Below are positions 43,279 to 54,705 of a stretch of DNA of 64,000 nucleotides, in pieces. The notes under the pieces were generated by a model. That model did no database searches. It was given only the letters and a program-made list of their open reading frames with translations, and was not told where the DNA came from. This DNA is from Proales similis (Eukaryota; Rotifera; Eurotatoria; Ploima; Proalidae). A program made the position numbers and the translations under genes. Every line of letters begins with the position of its first letter. The first letter of the stretch is position 1. The stretch spans positions 1,798,001-1,862,000 of the forward strand of contig JAGVRJ010000005.1 in NCBI GenBank assembly GCA_019059635.1, given 5' to 3'.

Positions 43279-46200
43279 ATGCTCCGTGAGCGAGTTTGCC
43301 ATTTATTCGCTTTGGTCGCAATATTTCTCATAATCCAGTGTCATGCGGCATTAGCTCAATACCCGGAGTTGTCCGACCCAAATCTAATAAGAGAGTCGCC
43401 GGATCTATCACGTGACTATGAGCTGTCGCTTCTGTCTGACAGCTTGAATGCGGCTGGTGCCGAGTACAGATACGAGTCGGACTGCTACGATCGAAATACT
43501 GGCGAGGCAAAGCGGTGCATGCCTGAGTTCGTCAATGCCGCCTACGGACTAAAGATACTCGCGTCGAACACTTGCGGCACTCGAGGACCGAGCGAATACT
43601 GTGTGCAGACCAACCTGCACAACAGCCGATGGTACACGAGTGGAAATTTCGACAAGCGATGTTACAAATGTGACGCGAACGATAGGCGTTATGCTCATCC
43701 GCCCGAGTTTCTAAACGACAACTACAAGCCAGAAGAGCCCACTTGGTGGCAGTCCGAGACCATGCTCGAACGAATTCAATACCCGAATTCGGTTAATTTG
43801 ACTCTTCATTTGGGCAAATCGTTCGACATAAACTACATTCAAATTCGCTTTCATTCACCGAGGCCAGAGAGCTTTGCGATTTACAAGCGCACTAATGAGG
43901 CAGCCGAATGGCAGCCGTATCAATTCTATAGTGCGAGTTGTATGCAAACGTATGGCGTCTCGCCACGGCAAATAATCACGCCGGACAACGAAACGATCGC
44001 CATGTGCACGAGCGAGTTCAGCGACATCGCTCCGCTCACCGGCGGCTCGGTTGTGTTTGCCACGCTTGAAAACAGGCCGAGCGCTTACAATTTTGAAAAC
44101 AGCGAGCCGCTCAAGGAGTGGGTCACTGCGACTGATATACGAATAACGCTGAATCGCCTAAACACGTTCGGCGATGAGCTGTTCAATGATCCCAAAGTGC
44201 TCAAATCATATTACTACGCCATTTCGGACATTTCAGTCGGCGGCAGATGCAAGTGCAATGGGCACGCAAGTGCTTGCACTTCGGTACAGCAAGAGGACTT
44301 TGAAGAGCGGCTCACTTGTGTGTGCGAGCATCACACAGACGGCGTCGACTGTGAAAGATGTGCTCCGTTTTATAACGACGTTCCGTGGGCACCGGCTACC
44401 ATCGATAATGCCCATGAATGCAAACGTAAGTTTAAAATTTGTGTGCTCCGATTCTGCTCTCGGATTTGAAAAAATTTTCATTTCAAGCCTGTCACTGCAA
44501 CGGCCTCTCTTCTAAATGCCATTTCAATCAAACGCTGTTTGATCAGACAGGCCACGGTGGCTATTGCGACGACTGCCAGCAAAACACCAAAGGAGCGCAT
44601 TGTGAGGAGTGCAAGTTCGGCTTCTACAAAATTGACTTTGGAAGCAAAGGCTGTGAAGACTGTCAGTGCAACCCGTACGGCTCGATAAGTATGCAGTGCA
44701 ACACGAGAGGTGTTTGCGAGTGCAAGCCAGGCGTGGTCGGAGTAAAATGCGACCAATGTGCACCCTACCATTTCGGCCTCTACTCGGAAGGTTGTAAAGA
44801 ATGCACCTGCAACACAGCCGGTTCGGCTGATGACCCGCCCAAATGCGATCACATTGACGGACACTGCCGATGCAAGCCGAATGTAGAAGGCAGAGATTGC
44901 GATCGCCCTAAGCCGGGCTTTTACAATCTGGACGCTACAAACTCTTACGGAGCATTGCCATGCTTTTGCTACGGCCATACGATCAGCTGCAATTCGTCTG
45001 TCGATTATTACATATCTGTGGTGCAGGTGGAGAACGACAACGAATGGAAAGTGATAGATTACCAGGGCGTTCACTCTCCAAACATTTCCGCCGAAGACGC
45101 TTTAACGGCCAGGATTGGAGAGCACATGCCCGATACTCGATTCTTAGCCCCGTCTTCTGTGCTCGGCAACCAGCTCTACAGCTATGGCCAAGAGATATCA
45201 TTTGCGCTCAAGGTTGAAGACGAAGAGCCCAAGGCATACCCCACGATCAGACCGTCGCGGAGCGATGTCGTGCTCAGAAGCGACCAGTATAACATCCAAG
45301 TGTCACTTGCAATAAACGCCCAAGACAAGCTTCCATCGCAAGAATTTCAGATGTTCACTTTCAAGCTAGTTGAGCACGCTGAGTGGATGCCGTTCATATC
45401 CGCATTTGACTTTCAACGAATGCTCAGCAACTTGAGCTCGATCCAAATCAGAGCGTCTTACTCTCCTCGTTCAGTGGCGTCTCTATCTTCGTTCCGAATG
45501 ATCAGCGCCAAACCGTTCGCAAAGGCCAATAAGGAAGAGCTAAATGTTGAATCGCTTCCAATCGCTTTGTATGTCGAGCAATGCCAGTGCCCTGAGGGTC
45601 ACACTGGCCAACACTGTGAGCTCTGCTTGCCTGGATTCCGACGAGAGCCGGCCTTTGGCGGTCCGTTTGCCAAATGCGTTCCTTGCAACTGTAACCAGCA
45701 TTCGGTTACTTGTGACATGGAGTCAGGCGTATGCGATTGTCTTCACCACACAAGCGGCGAGAACTGCGAAAAGTGCATGGACGGCTATTACGGCACTTCA
45801 ATTCCTCCAGCTGAGGTCAAAGCGAGCCGCAAGTATTTGGAGAACATGTGCAGAAAGTGTCCGTGTCCAAACGACGGCCGCTGTGCCGAGATATTCAACT
45901 TCCAGCTAGAAGTCAATGAGATCGTGTGTCTCGAATGTCCGCCAGGCACTCAAGGAAATCTGTGCGAGCTTTGCACTGACGGCTTTTACAACCGCGATGG
46001 AAGCATGTCGAGTGCGAAATGCGAAAAGTGTCACTGCAACGGAAATATTGACCCGAACGCCATCGGCAATTGTGACTCTTTGGCCACCAATGAGCACTGT
46101 CTTCGCTGCATATACAACACAACTGGCTCCAATTGTGAAAAGTGTCTGCCTGATCATTTCGGAGACGCGCTATCTGATTTCAAATGCCATCCATGTGGAT

Positions 46201-48716
46201 GCCACTCAGCTGGAACAGTCAAAGATGAGCAAGGAGAGCCGAAGCAATGCCAACTGGACAATGGCCAATGTGAATGCTTGCCCAATGTAATCAATCGCCA
46301 GTGCGACGCTTGCCGTGAAGGCTTCTGGAACATTTCCTCTGGCGAAGGCTGTGCCGAATGCAAGTGCAATCCGCTTGGCTCCTACAACTTGTCTTGTAAT
46401 GTTCAAACTGGAGATTGCTTCTGCAGGCCAGGCGTAGGCGGACAGAAATGCGACGTTTGCAAGCCGTTGCATTACGGATTTTCCGATCAAGGCTGCAAAG
46501 CGTGTGAGTGCGATCCGCATGGAACTTCCTTAGACAGTTTGCAATGCGACGATTTCGGAGTATGCAAATGCAAAGAGAACTTTGCCGGCGCCAAATGTGA
46601 CCAATGCGCCGAGAATCGCTACGATTTTGCAGGTGGATGCCTGAAATGCGACACTTGCTACGATCTAGTGCAGGACTCCACCAACGATTTGAGAAAGAGG
46701 ATAAAGGAGCTTGAGAAAACAACTGACCAGCTGCTTGAAGAGAGAAAGAAGCAGCCGCTCAGTCAAAATGAGGAAGTCAAAAAGCTCATGCAACAGCTGA
46801 ATCAATTGAGAGAACGAATCAAGTCGGTGCATTCAAGGCTCTTTGCCGACTTGAAGCCCACTTACGAAGAGAGTGTTTCTCATCTTCGAGAGGAGGTTGA
46901 GAAAATCGCCCGTGAGCTGTTTGAAATCGAGAGGTCATTCCGCGCTTTTAACTCAGAGTTCTCGAACGTCGAGCAAATTTACAAGAGAACAAATGAAACG
47001 ACTGAAATCGCTCAGGGCCAATTGAATTTCATAGGCGACGAGCTGCGAGCTCGTGAGGCAAGACTCAAAGAGATCGAGGCCGAACGAGTGAAAAAAGATG
47101 AGAACATTCGTCTTCAAGAGATTGCCAAACAGGCCAGAGAAGCGGCCGATAGACAAAAGAAAGCGGTCGAAGAAATGGCCAAAGGAGTGGTTTCTATCGA
47201 AGAGGGCCAGAGTCACGTTCTTGCTGATATCGATTCGTTAATCAGAAGTTATCAGCTTCTAAGCGATAACAAAGAACTGAACAGACTGACCGCTGACTAC
47301 GAGAAGCTGCGCGAAAGGGCTGGAACTCTGGTGAGGGAAGCCTCGGCCCAGAAAGAGAAGCTCTCCTCCTACGTTAAAGACGCCGAAGAAATGATCGCAC
47401 GCCTGAAGAACTATGAAATTCCCGAAGAGTACAGCGAAGCGACTATTGAAGCGGAAGCCAGACAACGAGCTGCCAGCTATCAGAGGCTCATTGCCGAGGT
47501 GAGTCATTTTGACTTGTTCAAATTCGCCTCGTTTACTCAATTCCATTCTCATGCAATTTTCAGAGTGTTTCCCTTGGAGAAGAAATCGACCGACTCAACA
47601 GCCGCTATGAGAATTTCAACTCGCAAGAGGTGCACTTCGTCTTGAACCGAGCTCAGAGCGAACTGGACAAGGCCTCTCTCAAGCAAAAAGTACTTGTTTT
47701 TTCAACTTTGATAATATTCATTTAAATTGAATTAAATTTGAAAATTGCTAACAAAGGACATTGACTACCTTGTCGAGGTGGCCGAGCGGGCGCTGAACGA
47801 TTCGACAAGGGCTAATCTAATTGCAGAGCAAGCGTTTAACAACGTGAGCGCCTTATTGGAAACCGTAAAAAATTTCGATCAAGTCGTAAGCTTGGCAACT
47901 GAGAACTACAAGAATGCGGTCGAGCTCGAGCCGAAAATCAGAGAAAATGTTCAAAAAGCGTTTGATGGGGTCGGGCAGATAAACATCAAACTAAGTCAAC
48001 TGAGTGAACAGATAGAACGAGTCAAAGAGGATAATGTAGAAGCTGAGCAACTACTCGGCTCAATCCAATCGGTAAGCAAACTCCAAACGGACTTGACTAG
48101 AATGAATTCAGCATAAACAAATCAGGAGTATGAGACGACAACAAACGAAATCGAAAAGCTCAAAGAAGGAGCAGCTGTACTTTTGAACAAGGTCAAACAG
48201 GCCATCACTCACTTTGAACAAAAGACTGAAAAACAAGCGGCCGAGTCGTTGAGGAAATATGAGAATCTAGCAGGCAAACGTGACTCGATTCTGCGCCATG
48301 CTGAGCGAATTTCAAACGCTACTCAGCACTTGCTGGACCAGTCCGAAGATGCTCGCTACAGTATTGAGACAGTTGAGGCAGTGGTTAAAAGTAAGTGACC
48401 AAACGATCATTCTCAATTAAGAATCGACCAATCTAGTGTCTGCGTTGTAGAGTTTGTGGCCTCTAAAATAAGCTTCGAGGACATTCGCAAACTAGAGGCA
48501 AAGTTTGATAAGGTGCTGGCCGAGATTGAAAGCGACTTGTCAGTGGACGATGCGATCGAGGGCCTCAAGCAGGACGCCGATTACATGTGGCGAAATGTAG
48601 AACAATACGATCGTCAGATAGACTATCTCAAAAGTCAAGTAGATAATCTAAACCAAATAAACCAATCGCTCAAGAGAAAATGCTTCGCCAACACAATTGG
48701 TCGACCTGAGCTCTAA
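43279..48716 (+). CDS. LAMC1: laminin gamma chain
   Basis: Six exons: 43279-44425, 44488-47498, 47564-47689, 47757-48071, 48126-48390, 48451-48716; 1709 aa (human LAMC1 1609). It is the gamma subunit of the basement-membrane laminin trimer and is secreted. Signal peptide about 1-27. The laminin N-terminal (LN) polymerisation domain, about 45-320, includes CMPEFVNAAYG and NSRWYTSG. EGF-like LE repeats start at GRCKCNGHASACT. The laminin IV domain, about 570-750, has RFLAPSSVLGNQLYSYGQ. A second LE array follows, then a long coiled coil from about 1100 to the end for trimer assembly. Exon 2 is 3011 bases without an intron. The stop follows KCFANTIGRPEL; laminin gamma chains have a penultimate-region Cys and a C-terminal Glu motif near the end. 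A polyadenylation signal is at 48797. Confidence 0.95.
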
Positions 48717-48796
48717 TCTTCTAATCACGACTGTTTAGAACAGATCATTTTGTAAATTGCTTACTTTGATGAGAAAGCCCTTAAAAAACACAATTC

Positions 48797-48802
48797 AATA
48801 AA
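48797..48802 (+). promoter_or_regulatory. polyadenylation signal of laminin gamma
   Basis: AATAAA 81 bases after the stop, followed by an RPS18 gene on the opposite strand. Confidence 0.65.
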
Positions 48803-48953
48803 ATTCCTACAAGCTCGATTACTCGACTCTTTATGTTCACTCGGTATTCTTTAAAAATAAATCTGCTCGTTGTTGTAGGTGGTTATTTTTCGAAATTATT
48901 TTATTATTATCGTCAGATAGACTGCGATAAACATAAGACGAAAAGCGCTCATT

Positions 48954-49619
48954 TTACTTTCCTTTCTTCTTGGAGACACCGACAGTTCGTCCTCGTCGGC
49001 CGGTAGTCTTAGTGTGCTGACCGCGAACACGGACGCTGTTCGAGTGAAGCAAAGAGAGTGTGAGAATTACAGTGGGCATTGGTAAGGACCAGCTGAAAGA
49101 CCACTTACCCCCAGTAGTGTCGAATACCTCTGTGGGATCGGATCTTCTTAAGTCGCTCCATATCCTCACGGAGCTTGTTGTCCAAGCCGTTGGAAGTAAC
49201 CTGGCTGTATTTGCCGTCCTTGACGTCCTTTTGTCTGTTGAGGAACCAGTCGGGGATCTTGTACTGACGCGGGTTCAAGATGATTGAGACAACGCGATCG
49301 ACCTATTAAATGTCAATGCTGCTTATCATGAGCCAGGCGAGCGCCGTTTTAATTTGTCCTACCTCTTCCTCAGTGAGCTCACCAGCTCGCTTGTGGATGT
49401 CGATGTCAGCCTTTCTCAAGCAGACGAACGCAAATCTTCGACCGACACCCTTGATTGAAGTAAGGGCGAAAGGAATTTTCACATTTCCGTCGATGTTGGT
49501 GTTGAGTACACGAAGAATGTGCTGAAATTTCTCGGGCAGGATCAATGAAGCCTTTAGTTGACCAAGAGCGTGTGTCAGAACAGGCGATTAAATGAGATAT
49601 AGAGTAATGCATTTACCAT
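48954..49619 (-). CDS. RPS18: 40S ribosomal protein S18 (uS13)
   Basis: Four exons: 49619-49617, 49551-49363, 49302-49109, 49035-48954; 155 aa. uS13 sits in the head of the small subunit and contacts tRNA and the large subunit. Nearly every residue aligns: [87 protein letters not shown] and [20 protein letters not shown]. The first exon is only the ATG (ATG|GTAAAT), and exon 2 opens with GCT, giving MAS in place of the human MS. One substitution, WGVRVRG for WGLRVRG, falls at an exon joint. It is divergent from TRPT1 with 447 bases between starts and convergent with laminin. Confidence 0.95.
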
Positions 49620-50066
49620 TGTATTTGCTTTCGCTTCTGCGTTCTAACCGAACTTCTATGTAAAAAGTGTAGTTGTGAACTTGGTCTGCACTAGAAGAAG
49701 AGACTCGTGAGAGGGTGAAGAACTAAGTTTTGCAAGCTAAAATGTGACCAGTCTCATACTCGCGTACGCTTCATCAAGTCAGTTAATTTGAACGTTTCAT
49801 TTCCATCTCAACTCGTCTAACATGTCCTGGCACTTAAATTCTTGACATTCTCAGTCCGACCTGTTGAATTTTGTCCATCGCGTTTCTTCTTACTAATCCC
49901 GAGTATTGAATTCTAATTTCAGTTGGAATTTCTGCGTTCACAGTAAAGAAAGTTTCGACATTCAATCTGAATTTTTAAAAGTGAATTGCTCAATAATGAA
50001 AAATTTGGGTGAAAATAAAATGCCTTGGCAGGTCAAGATAATGCTTATTAGAGTAAAGCTTGCTTG
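49620..50066. other. shared 5' region of RPS18 and TRPT1
   Basis: 447 bases between divergent starts. Pyrimidine-rich stretches on the minus strand near 49620-49660 might be the 5' TOP/UTR of the ribosomal gene. No coding frame is seen. Confidence 0.45.
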
Positions 50067-50942
50067 ATGGCGGCAGCACCTTCAGATGACATAAAGTATT
50101 CAAAGACCTTGAGCTATCTGCTCAGGCACGGCGCTCAAAAAGAAGGACTTGAGATGACTACCGGTACATTTGGTGATGATGGCCAGCTTATTGCTCTGAT
50201 TAAAAGAGGCTTTTTGGCAGATGGTTACATACAATTTAGAGATCTGCTCAAGCATCCACAATTGAGAAACTGCACAGAGCAGCAGTTAACCAAAATCGTT
50301 GAAAACTGCCCAAAGCAGCGATTTAGTCTGAAAACTATCACATCGGCGGACGGAACGAGTACGCAAACTCTGATCCGAGCCAATCAAGGTCACAGTTTAA
50401 GTGACGTGCGAGTCGAAATGGAAGAGATTCCGTTTAACTATTCATGCAAGGAATTCCTACATGGGACTTATCGTCGAAATTTAGAATCAATCAGGGCGAA
50501 TGTAAACAGAATTCATCGGTTTTGCCCGAGACCATTTAATGAACTTGACTTAAGGGTCTGAGCCGAATGGACAGACAACATATTCATTTGACAGAAGCAA
50601 GACCAACGGGGAGCGCAGTTATCAGTGGCATGAGAAACAACTGCCAAATTGGAATTTACATTGACGTTGAGAAAGCACTTAGCGGTTTGACTTTCAATGT
50701 CCAATTACCTAAGCAGCTGAGATTTGACATATTTTACTCGACACAGATGGACTCAAGTTCTTTAAATCGGCCAATCAGGTGATACTCTCACCAGGTAACC
50801 AGGATGGCTACATATTGCCAAAGTATTTCTCTCGCATCGTCGACCTCAAATCAGGTGATTGTCAATTTCTTGATGGCTCGTTCAACAGCTAAGTGACTCA
50901 AATATTGTCTTTTGACTCCAAGGAGCCAGAATCGATCTGTGA
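50067..50942 (+). CDS. TRPT1: tRNA 2'-phosphotransferase (Tpt1/KptA family)
   Basis: Four exons: 50067-50501, 50555-50684, 50747-50854, 50923-50942; 230 aa. The enzyme moves the 2'-phosphate left by tRNA ligation to NAD+, giving ADP-ribose 1'',2''-cyclic phosphate. Catalytic family motifs are visible: SYLLRHG, LIRANQGHS, FLHGTYRRNLESI, GLSRMDRQHIHL, AVISGMRNNCQIGIYIDVEK, and ILSPGNQDGYILPKYF after the last long intron. The Arg-His pair, the Arg in RANQGHS and the Arg in RMDRQHIH match residues essential in the family. The start is the first ATG (50067), just after an in-frame TTG. Exon 4 adds only GARIDL. A polyadenylation signal is at 51007. Confidence 0.92.
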
Positions 50943-52067
50943 CGCGTCTCCTCGCTATTCCGCAATCAGAAATTTGTCAAGAAGCTGACCCACTCGAATT
51001 TAATTGAATAAATGCAAAGAATTATCGATTTGAGAAGCTCGAGCTGGAATTAATATTTGATTTAGAAATCCAGTTTATTGTGCTTAAAAGCTTCCGGCCT
51101 TGCCAGACGCTTGCAATAAGCGCTTTCAAGCCACTGGCTTATTTCTGTGAGACAAGTAAACAAATTACCGGGTCGTATTTGGAACGATTTTTAATCAAGT
51201 GCAAAGTGGCAAAAATAGACCGACTAGCTTGTTGACAAACAGAAGCCTTGTCGTTAGTTGTCTAAGTGACGATCAAGATAATTTCTCCACTCTCTCGAGT
51301 ACGTTGAATTTGCAAGGTGGCAATAACATTAGATTAGGACTGGTTAGAGCCTCTTGCTCGAAAGCCAATTAAAGTGAATAGAAAATTCATTAAGTGCTCG
51401 AGTAAGGCGCTGGCTCCAATTGAATGGAATTTTCTCAATCGCTAATAATGGATGCGATTTTTCAGCTTTTTTTCGCCTTTTTCTGTCGGCATAGGGATGA
51501 ATGAAAGTTTGATGAATCAACAAGCCAACTTGGACTAATGAGTGGGGTAACACGCGTCGACGTCGTTTATTTTCTATACACGGCGACAGCTCCGACTCGA
51601 TAGTTTGCTGTGAGCGTTCTTTTCAGACTCGATCCCTTTCATTCTTTGGGTATTTTTCTGCTTTTTCTAGCCCGACTTGGCTCGGCTGGATTGGTTTTTA
51701 TTTGCATAAATTGTGTGTCGTATCGCCGATTGATTTTCACGCCTGCGAAAAAATTCCACAAAGGGCAAAGAGCGGGAAGCTCAAAGTTTTCATGGTAATA
51801 GACCTTCTCATAATTACTTGGTTTTTTCGAGACCTCGCAAACAATGCGCTCTAACCTAATGCCTGCGAAAAGCTTTTCCACACTTTGTCTGGACCTCTCT
51901 AGAGATTATTTTTATACCTGAAGCTCTGAAAAGCAACACGAAAAAGCAACACACTTCATTCAAACTTTGATTTTGAGAACAATCTCGCTTGTTGAGATGA
52001 CAAGCTGCTTAAGCAAATGAACCCATGCGTTTTTTAAAGTTTTAGGATTCGAATATATTTATAGACG
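50943..52067. other. intergenic
   Basis: AATAAA at 51007-51012 serves TRPT1. The rest has only short, unsupported frames on both strands. Confidence 0.45.
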
Positions 52068-53255
52068 ATGGAGCGAAAGAAGTCTGCCATTCCAGAGGAA
52101 GAAACCAATAAAATGGATGCTTACTCTTACTACCAGCGTCTCTCGTCCTGGCTACCTGCTGCAAGCTCAACAGACGAAGCCACATCACCAGATCAACCAA
52201 GGCTCTATCAACGAGCCCAGCCGGTAAAGAAGCTCCCTATTTCACTTTCTGATCACAGCCTGCAATTTCGGTCTAAATTCGACAACTTAATGTCAGAAGA
52301 TTCGCAGATCGGCTGATTTCGAACCCGAAGCTTCAGGTCGTGAGTCTTGGTGGCGGAGCACAATCAAGGTGGGCGAACAATTTTCTATGCATTTTAGTCT
52401 TACATGACGGAGATAAGGAAACAGGACACACCGAACCCCGGTCGATATAATCTGCCTTCATTTTTAAACGATGTACTGAGAAAACCCAACACGTATCGAT
52501 TTAAATCGGACGGGAGAAGACGCGACCCACTGCCTCAGGTCGGCAAAGGAGATTATCTACTTCCTGGCGCCTACTCATTCGAAGATTTCGCTCAAAGGCA
52601 AGTGAATGGCACCTTTGGACAAGTTCTATTTTCGTTCTACGTTGCCAAATTTAGAACCAAACGCATTAATCTTACTTATGGTTTTAAAAACACAAATCCG
52701 TCAGAGAAAATGCCAGGAAAAGAGAATAACGTATGATTCAGTGTGCTTTTTTAAATTGCCCAAAAGTAAAAATTAAAATGAGATCTCAAGTCGCCCGGAC
52801 CGTTTTCTTATGACATTACAAAATACACTTCCTCTTTTGATGAAGGAAGCGAAAATGTTCGGTACGCTAAAGAATCCAATCTTAATGCCAGATTTGTTCA
52901 TGTTTGATTTCACAAACACAATCGATCAGGCATCACTTTTTCAAGTCAAAGAGCAAGCGAGAGCTGTTCAAAACGTCTAAAGTGCCTGCGCCGGGTGCTT
53001 ACGAGACAGTCTTACCCAAGACGAACGGAATCAGTTCGCCTTTCAAATCGGAAGTGCACCGAGAAGATAAAATCTATAAAGTGCGTTCTTGACCTAATTG
53101 CTTGATTTGGCCAAATAATTATTTAGCCGTAGTCGGGTAAAACCCCGGGACCCGGTACATACGAGCCAATTAGCGCTCACGTAAACCCGAAAAAAATCGA
53201 GGTATTCAGCCGTCGTGGAATATATTTCAGTCCGTCGGCTCGGATTGTATCTTAA
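52068..53255 (+). CDS. sperm-tail PG-rich repeat protein
   Basis: Six exons: 52068-52270, 52308-52368, 52398-52730, 52791-52861, 52930-53080, 53133-53255; 313 aa. Recognised by STPG-type PG-x-Y motifs spaced along the chain: NPGRYNLPSF, LPGAYSFEDF, SPGPFSYDI, APGAYETVLP and GPGTYEPISA. Related proteins (STPG1, STPG2, SHIPPO/ODF3) bind axonemal or sperm-tail microtubules. Introns 1 and 2 are 37 and 29 bases. The exon 1 donor (CG|GTCTAA) was chosen because it alone keeps frame into exon 2; without it the reading frame stops at 52316. The specific family member is not assigned. With DRC1, this supports motile cilia or sperm. Confidence 0.72.
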
Positions 53256-53943
53256 TTGAAAGGCGTTCTGCAAATAAAGGCGACGCGTTCAAGAATAAAA
53301 GAAATAAAAAGAAATTCCATTTCTCTTCGGCATTGATTCGGCACACTCAGGGAAATTGGAAGGAGATTAATTTCGGTCGGAATTGAGCACCGGATGACGA
53401 GTCGAAGAGAATATCGAATGTATTTTCATCCATCTATTTAACTTGTCATTTTGTTGTGAATGATTACCAAAAGAAAAAATTAGACGCATTTCTGCGCTGT
53501 CTCTGGCCAACATCGATCTGTTTATCAGTGAAAGATAATTATAGAGCGAACGAGCAGCAGTTTCAGAAAACGGAACCCAGAGCGGGCTGGAATGAAAGGA
53601 TGAAGAAGCAATCGCATGCCTGAGCTAGAGAGACGCAAGAACGAGTTTCCGCTTCACCTGCCTGACAACGCTAGCAGACGCCATGTTTAATTAAAAATTT
53701 CAAGCCTCTGATGAGATATATATTTCTAAAGGCCACATTATTACTCTGCCCATATTTGCTTCTTCGTTCTCCCCTGCGGGTGTTCTCTACGACTGCTGTT
53801 TAAATTTTTGAACAACTTTGCTCAAATGAATGCATCGTAAATTGATGTTTCCGCTTTTAAATTCACCTCAAACTCGTTCACCTAATGAGTCTATTCATCG
53901 TCCAATGCGACTAATTTTCTCATTTCCTTTTAAGTTTGAAATC
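53256..53943. other. intergenic
   Basis: No supported coding frame. The ATG at 53830 opens a frame that carries no EF-hand or other domain before the real EF-hand start at 53944. Confidence 0.4.
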
Positions 53944-54705
53944 ATGGACAAAAGCGAAATAGAAGGTGAGTACATTCTGTGCAGCTATTTTGTGCTATTC
54001 ATCTCTCTAATGCGCTGACTTCGATTATTGCAGATTTGAGACAAGCGTTTCTCTTGCTTGACAGAGGTGACACATTCAATTATGCGTATAGGTGTAAGAC
54101 GGAACCTTTGGCTAACCAGAATTCCCCTTTTTTCTACCTTAAAGATGGAGACGGAAGAATTTCATGGGACGAGCTCGGTTATGTAATGAAAACGCTGGGT
54201 CATCGAGTGTCTGAAGGTCGCGTGAAACAGATGATGCGTCTCATCGACGAGGACGGTTAGAGAGTTGAAACATTTTAATTTCGGCCAATTAGTGTAATTA
54301 AAATTTACTCTTGCTCTCAGGCAATGGCGTGATTGACTTTGAAGAGTTTATCGAAATGCTGGACAAGACCAAACAATCGTCTGACCCGGACGCTGATTTA
54401 AGAGAAGCCTTCAAAGTTTTCGATCTTGACGGTGACGGAGTCATAACTGTAAGGCGCAGCATTTGCAACTTTTCCTCTCATTTTGGCAACGATTTCCAAT
54501 TTTAGGCACGTGAACTTAAGTTGGTCATGAACAGTCTGGGTCAGCCATTATCCGAGCTCGAAATCGAAGAGATGATAAAAGAGGCCGACGGGGATGGTAA
54601 GTTAAGTTTGGAACAAGCTAATCGTGTTCAAAGTTCTGATCAATGTAACCAGCTGACGGATGTGTGAACTATGATGACTTTGTAAACATGATCAACAGAA
54701 AATAG
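53944..54705 (+). CDS. calmodulin-like EF-hand protein 1
   Basis: Six exons: 53944-53965, 54034-54066, 54145-54255, 54321-54448, 54506-54596, 54653-54705; 145 aa. Four EF-hands with intact calcium loops: DRDGDGRISWDE, DEDGNGVIDFEE, DLDGDGVITARE and DGDADGCVNYDD. The fourth has Asp instead of Glu at loop position 12, a change known to shift sites toward magnesium or lower affinity. The second half (DADLREAFKVFDLDGDGVIT) is very close to calmodulin, the first half less so (LGYVMKTLGHRVSEGRVKQM). Introns interrupt loops 1, 2 and 4 after their first residues and fall right after loop 3 helix entry. Probably a cytosolic calcium sensor. It is too diverged to be canonical calmodulin. Confidence 0.85.

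Noticed and set aside
44478-45074. 198-codon minus-strand frame opposite laminin
   Set aside because: It is the antisense shadow of the Cys-rich LE repeats; the plus frame is unambiguous laminin.
52623-52655. Possible 32-base intron within exon 3 of the PG-repeat gene
   Set aside because: GT and AG ends are present, but removing it creates an immediate stop, whereas reading through keeps frame.
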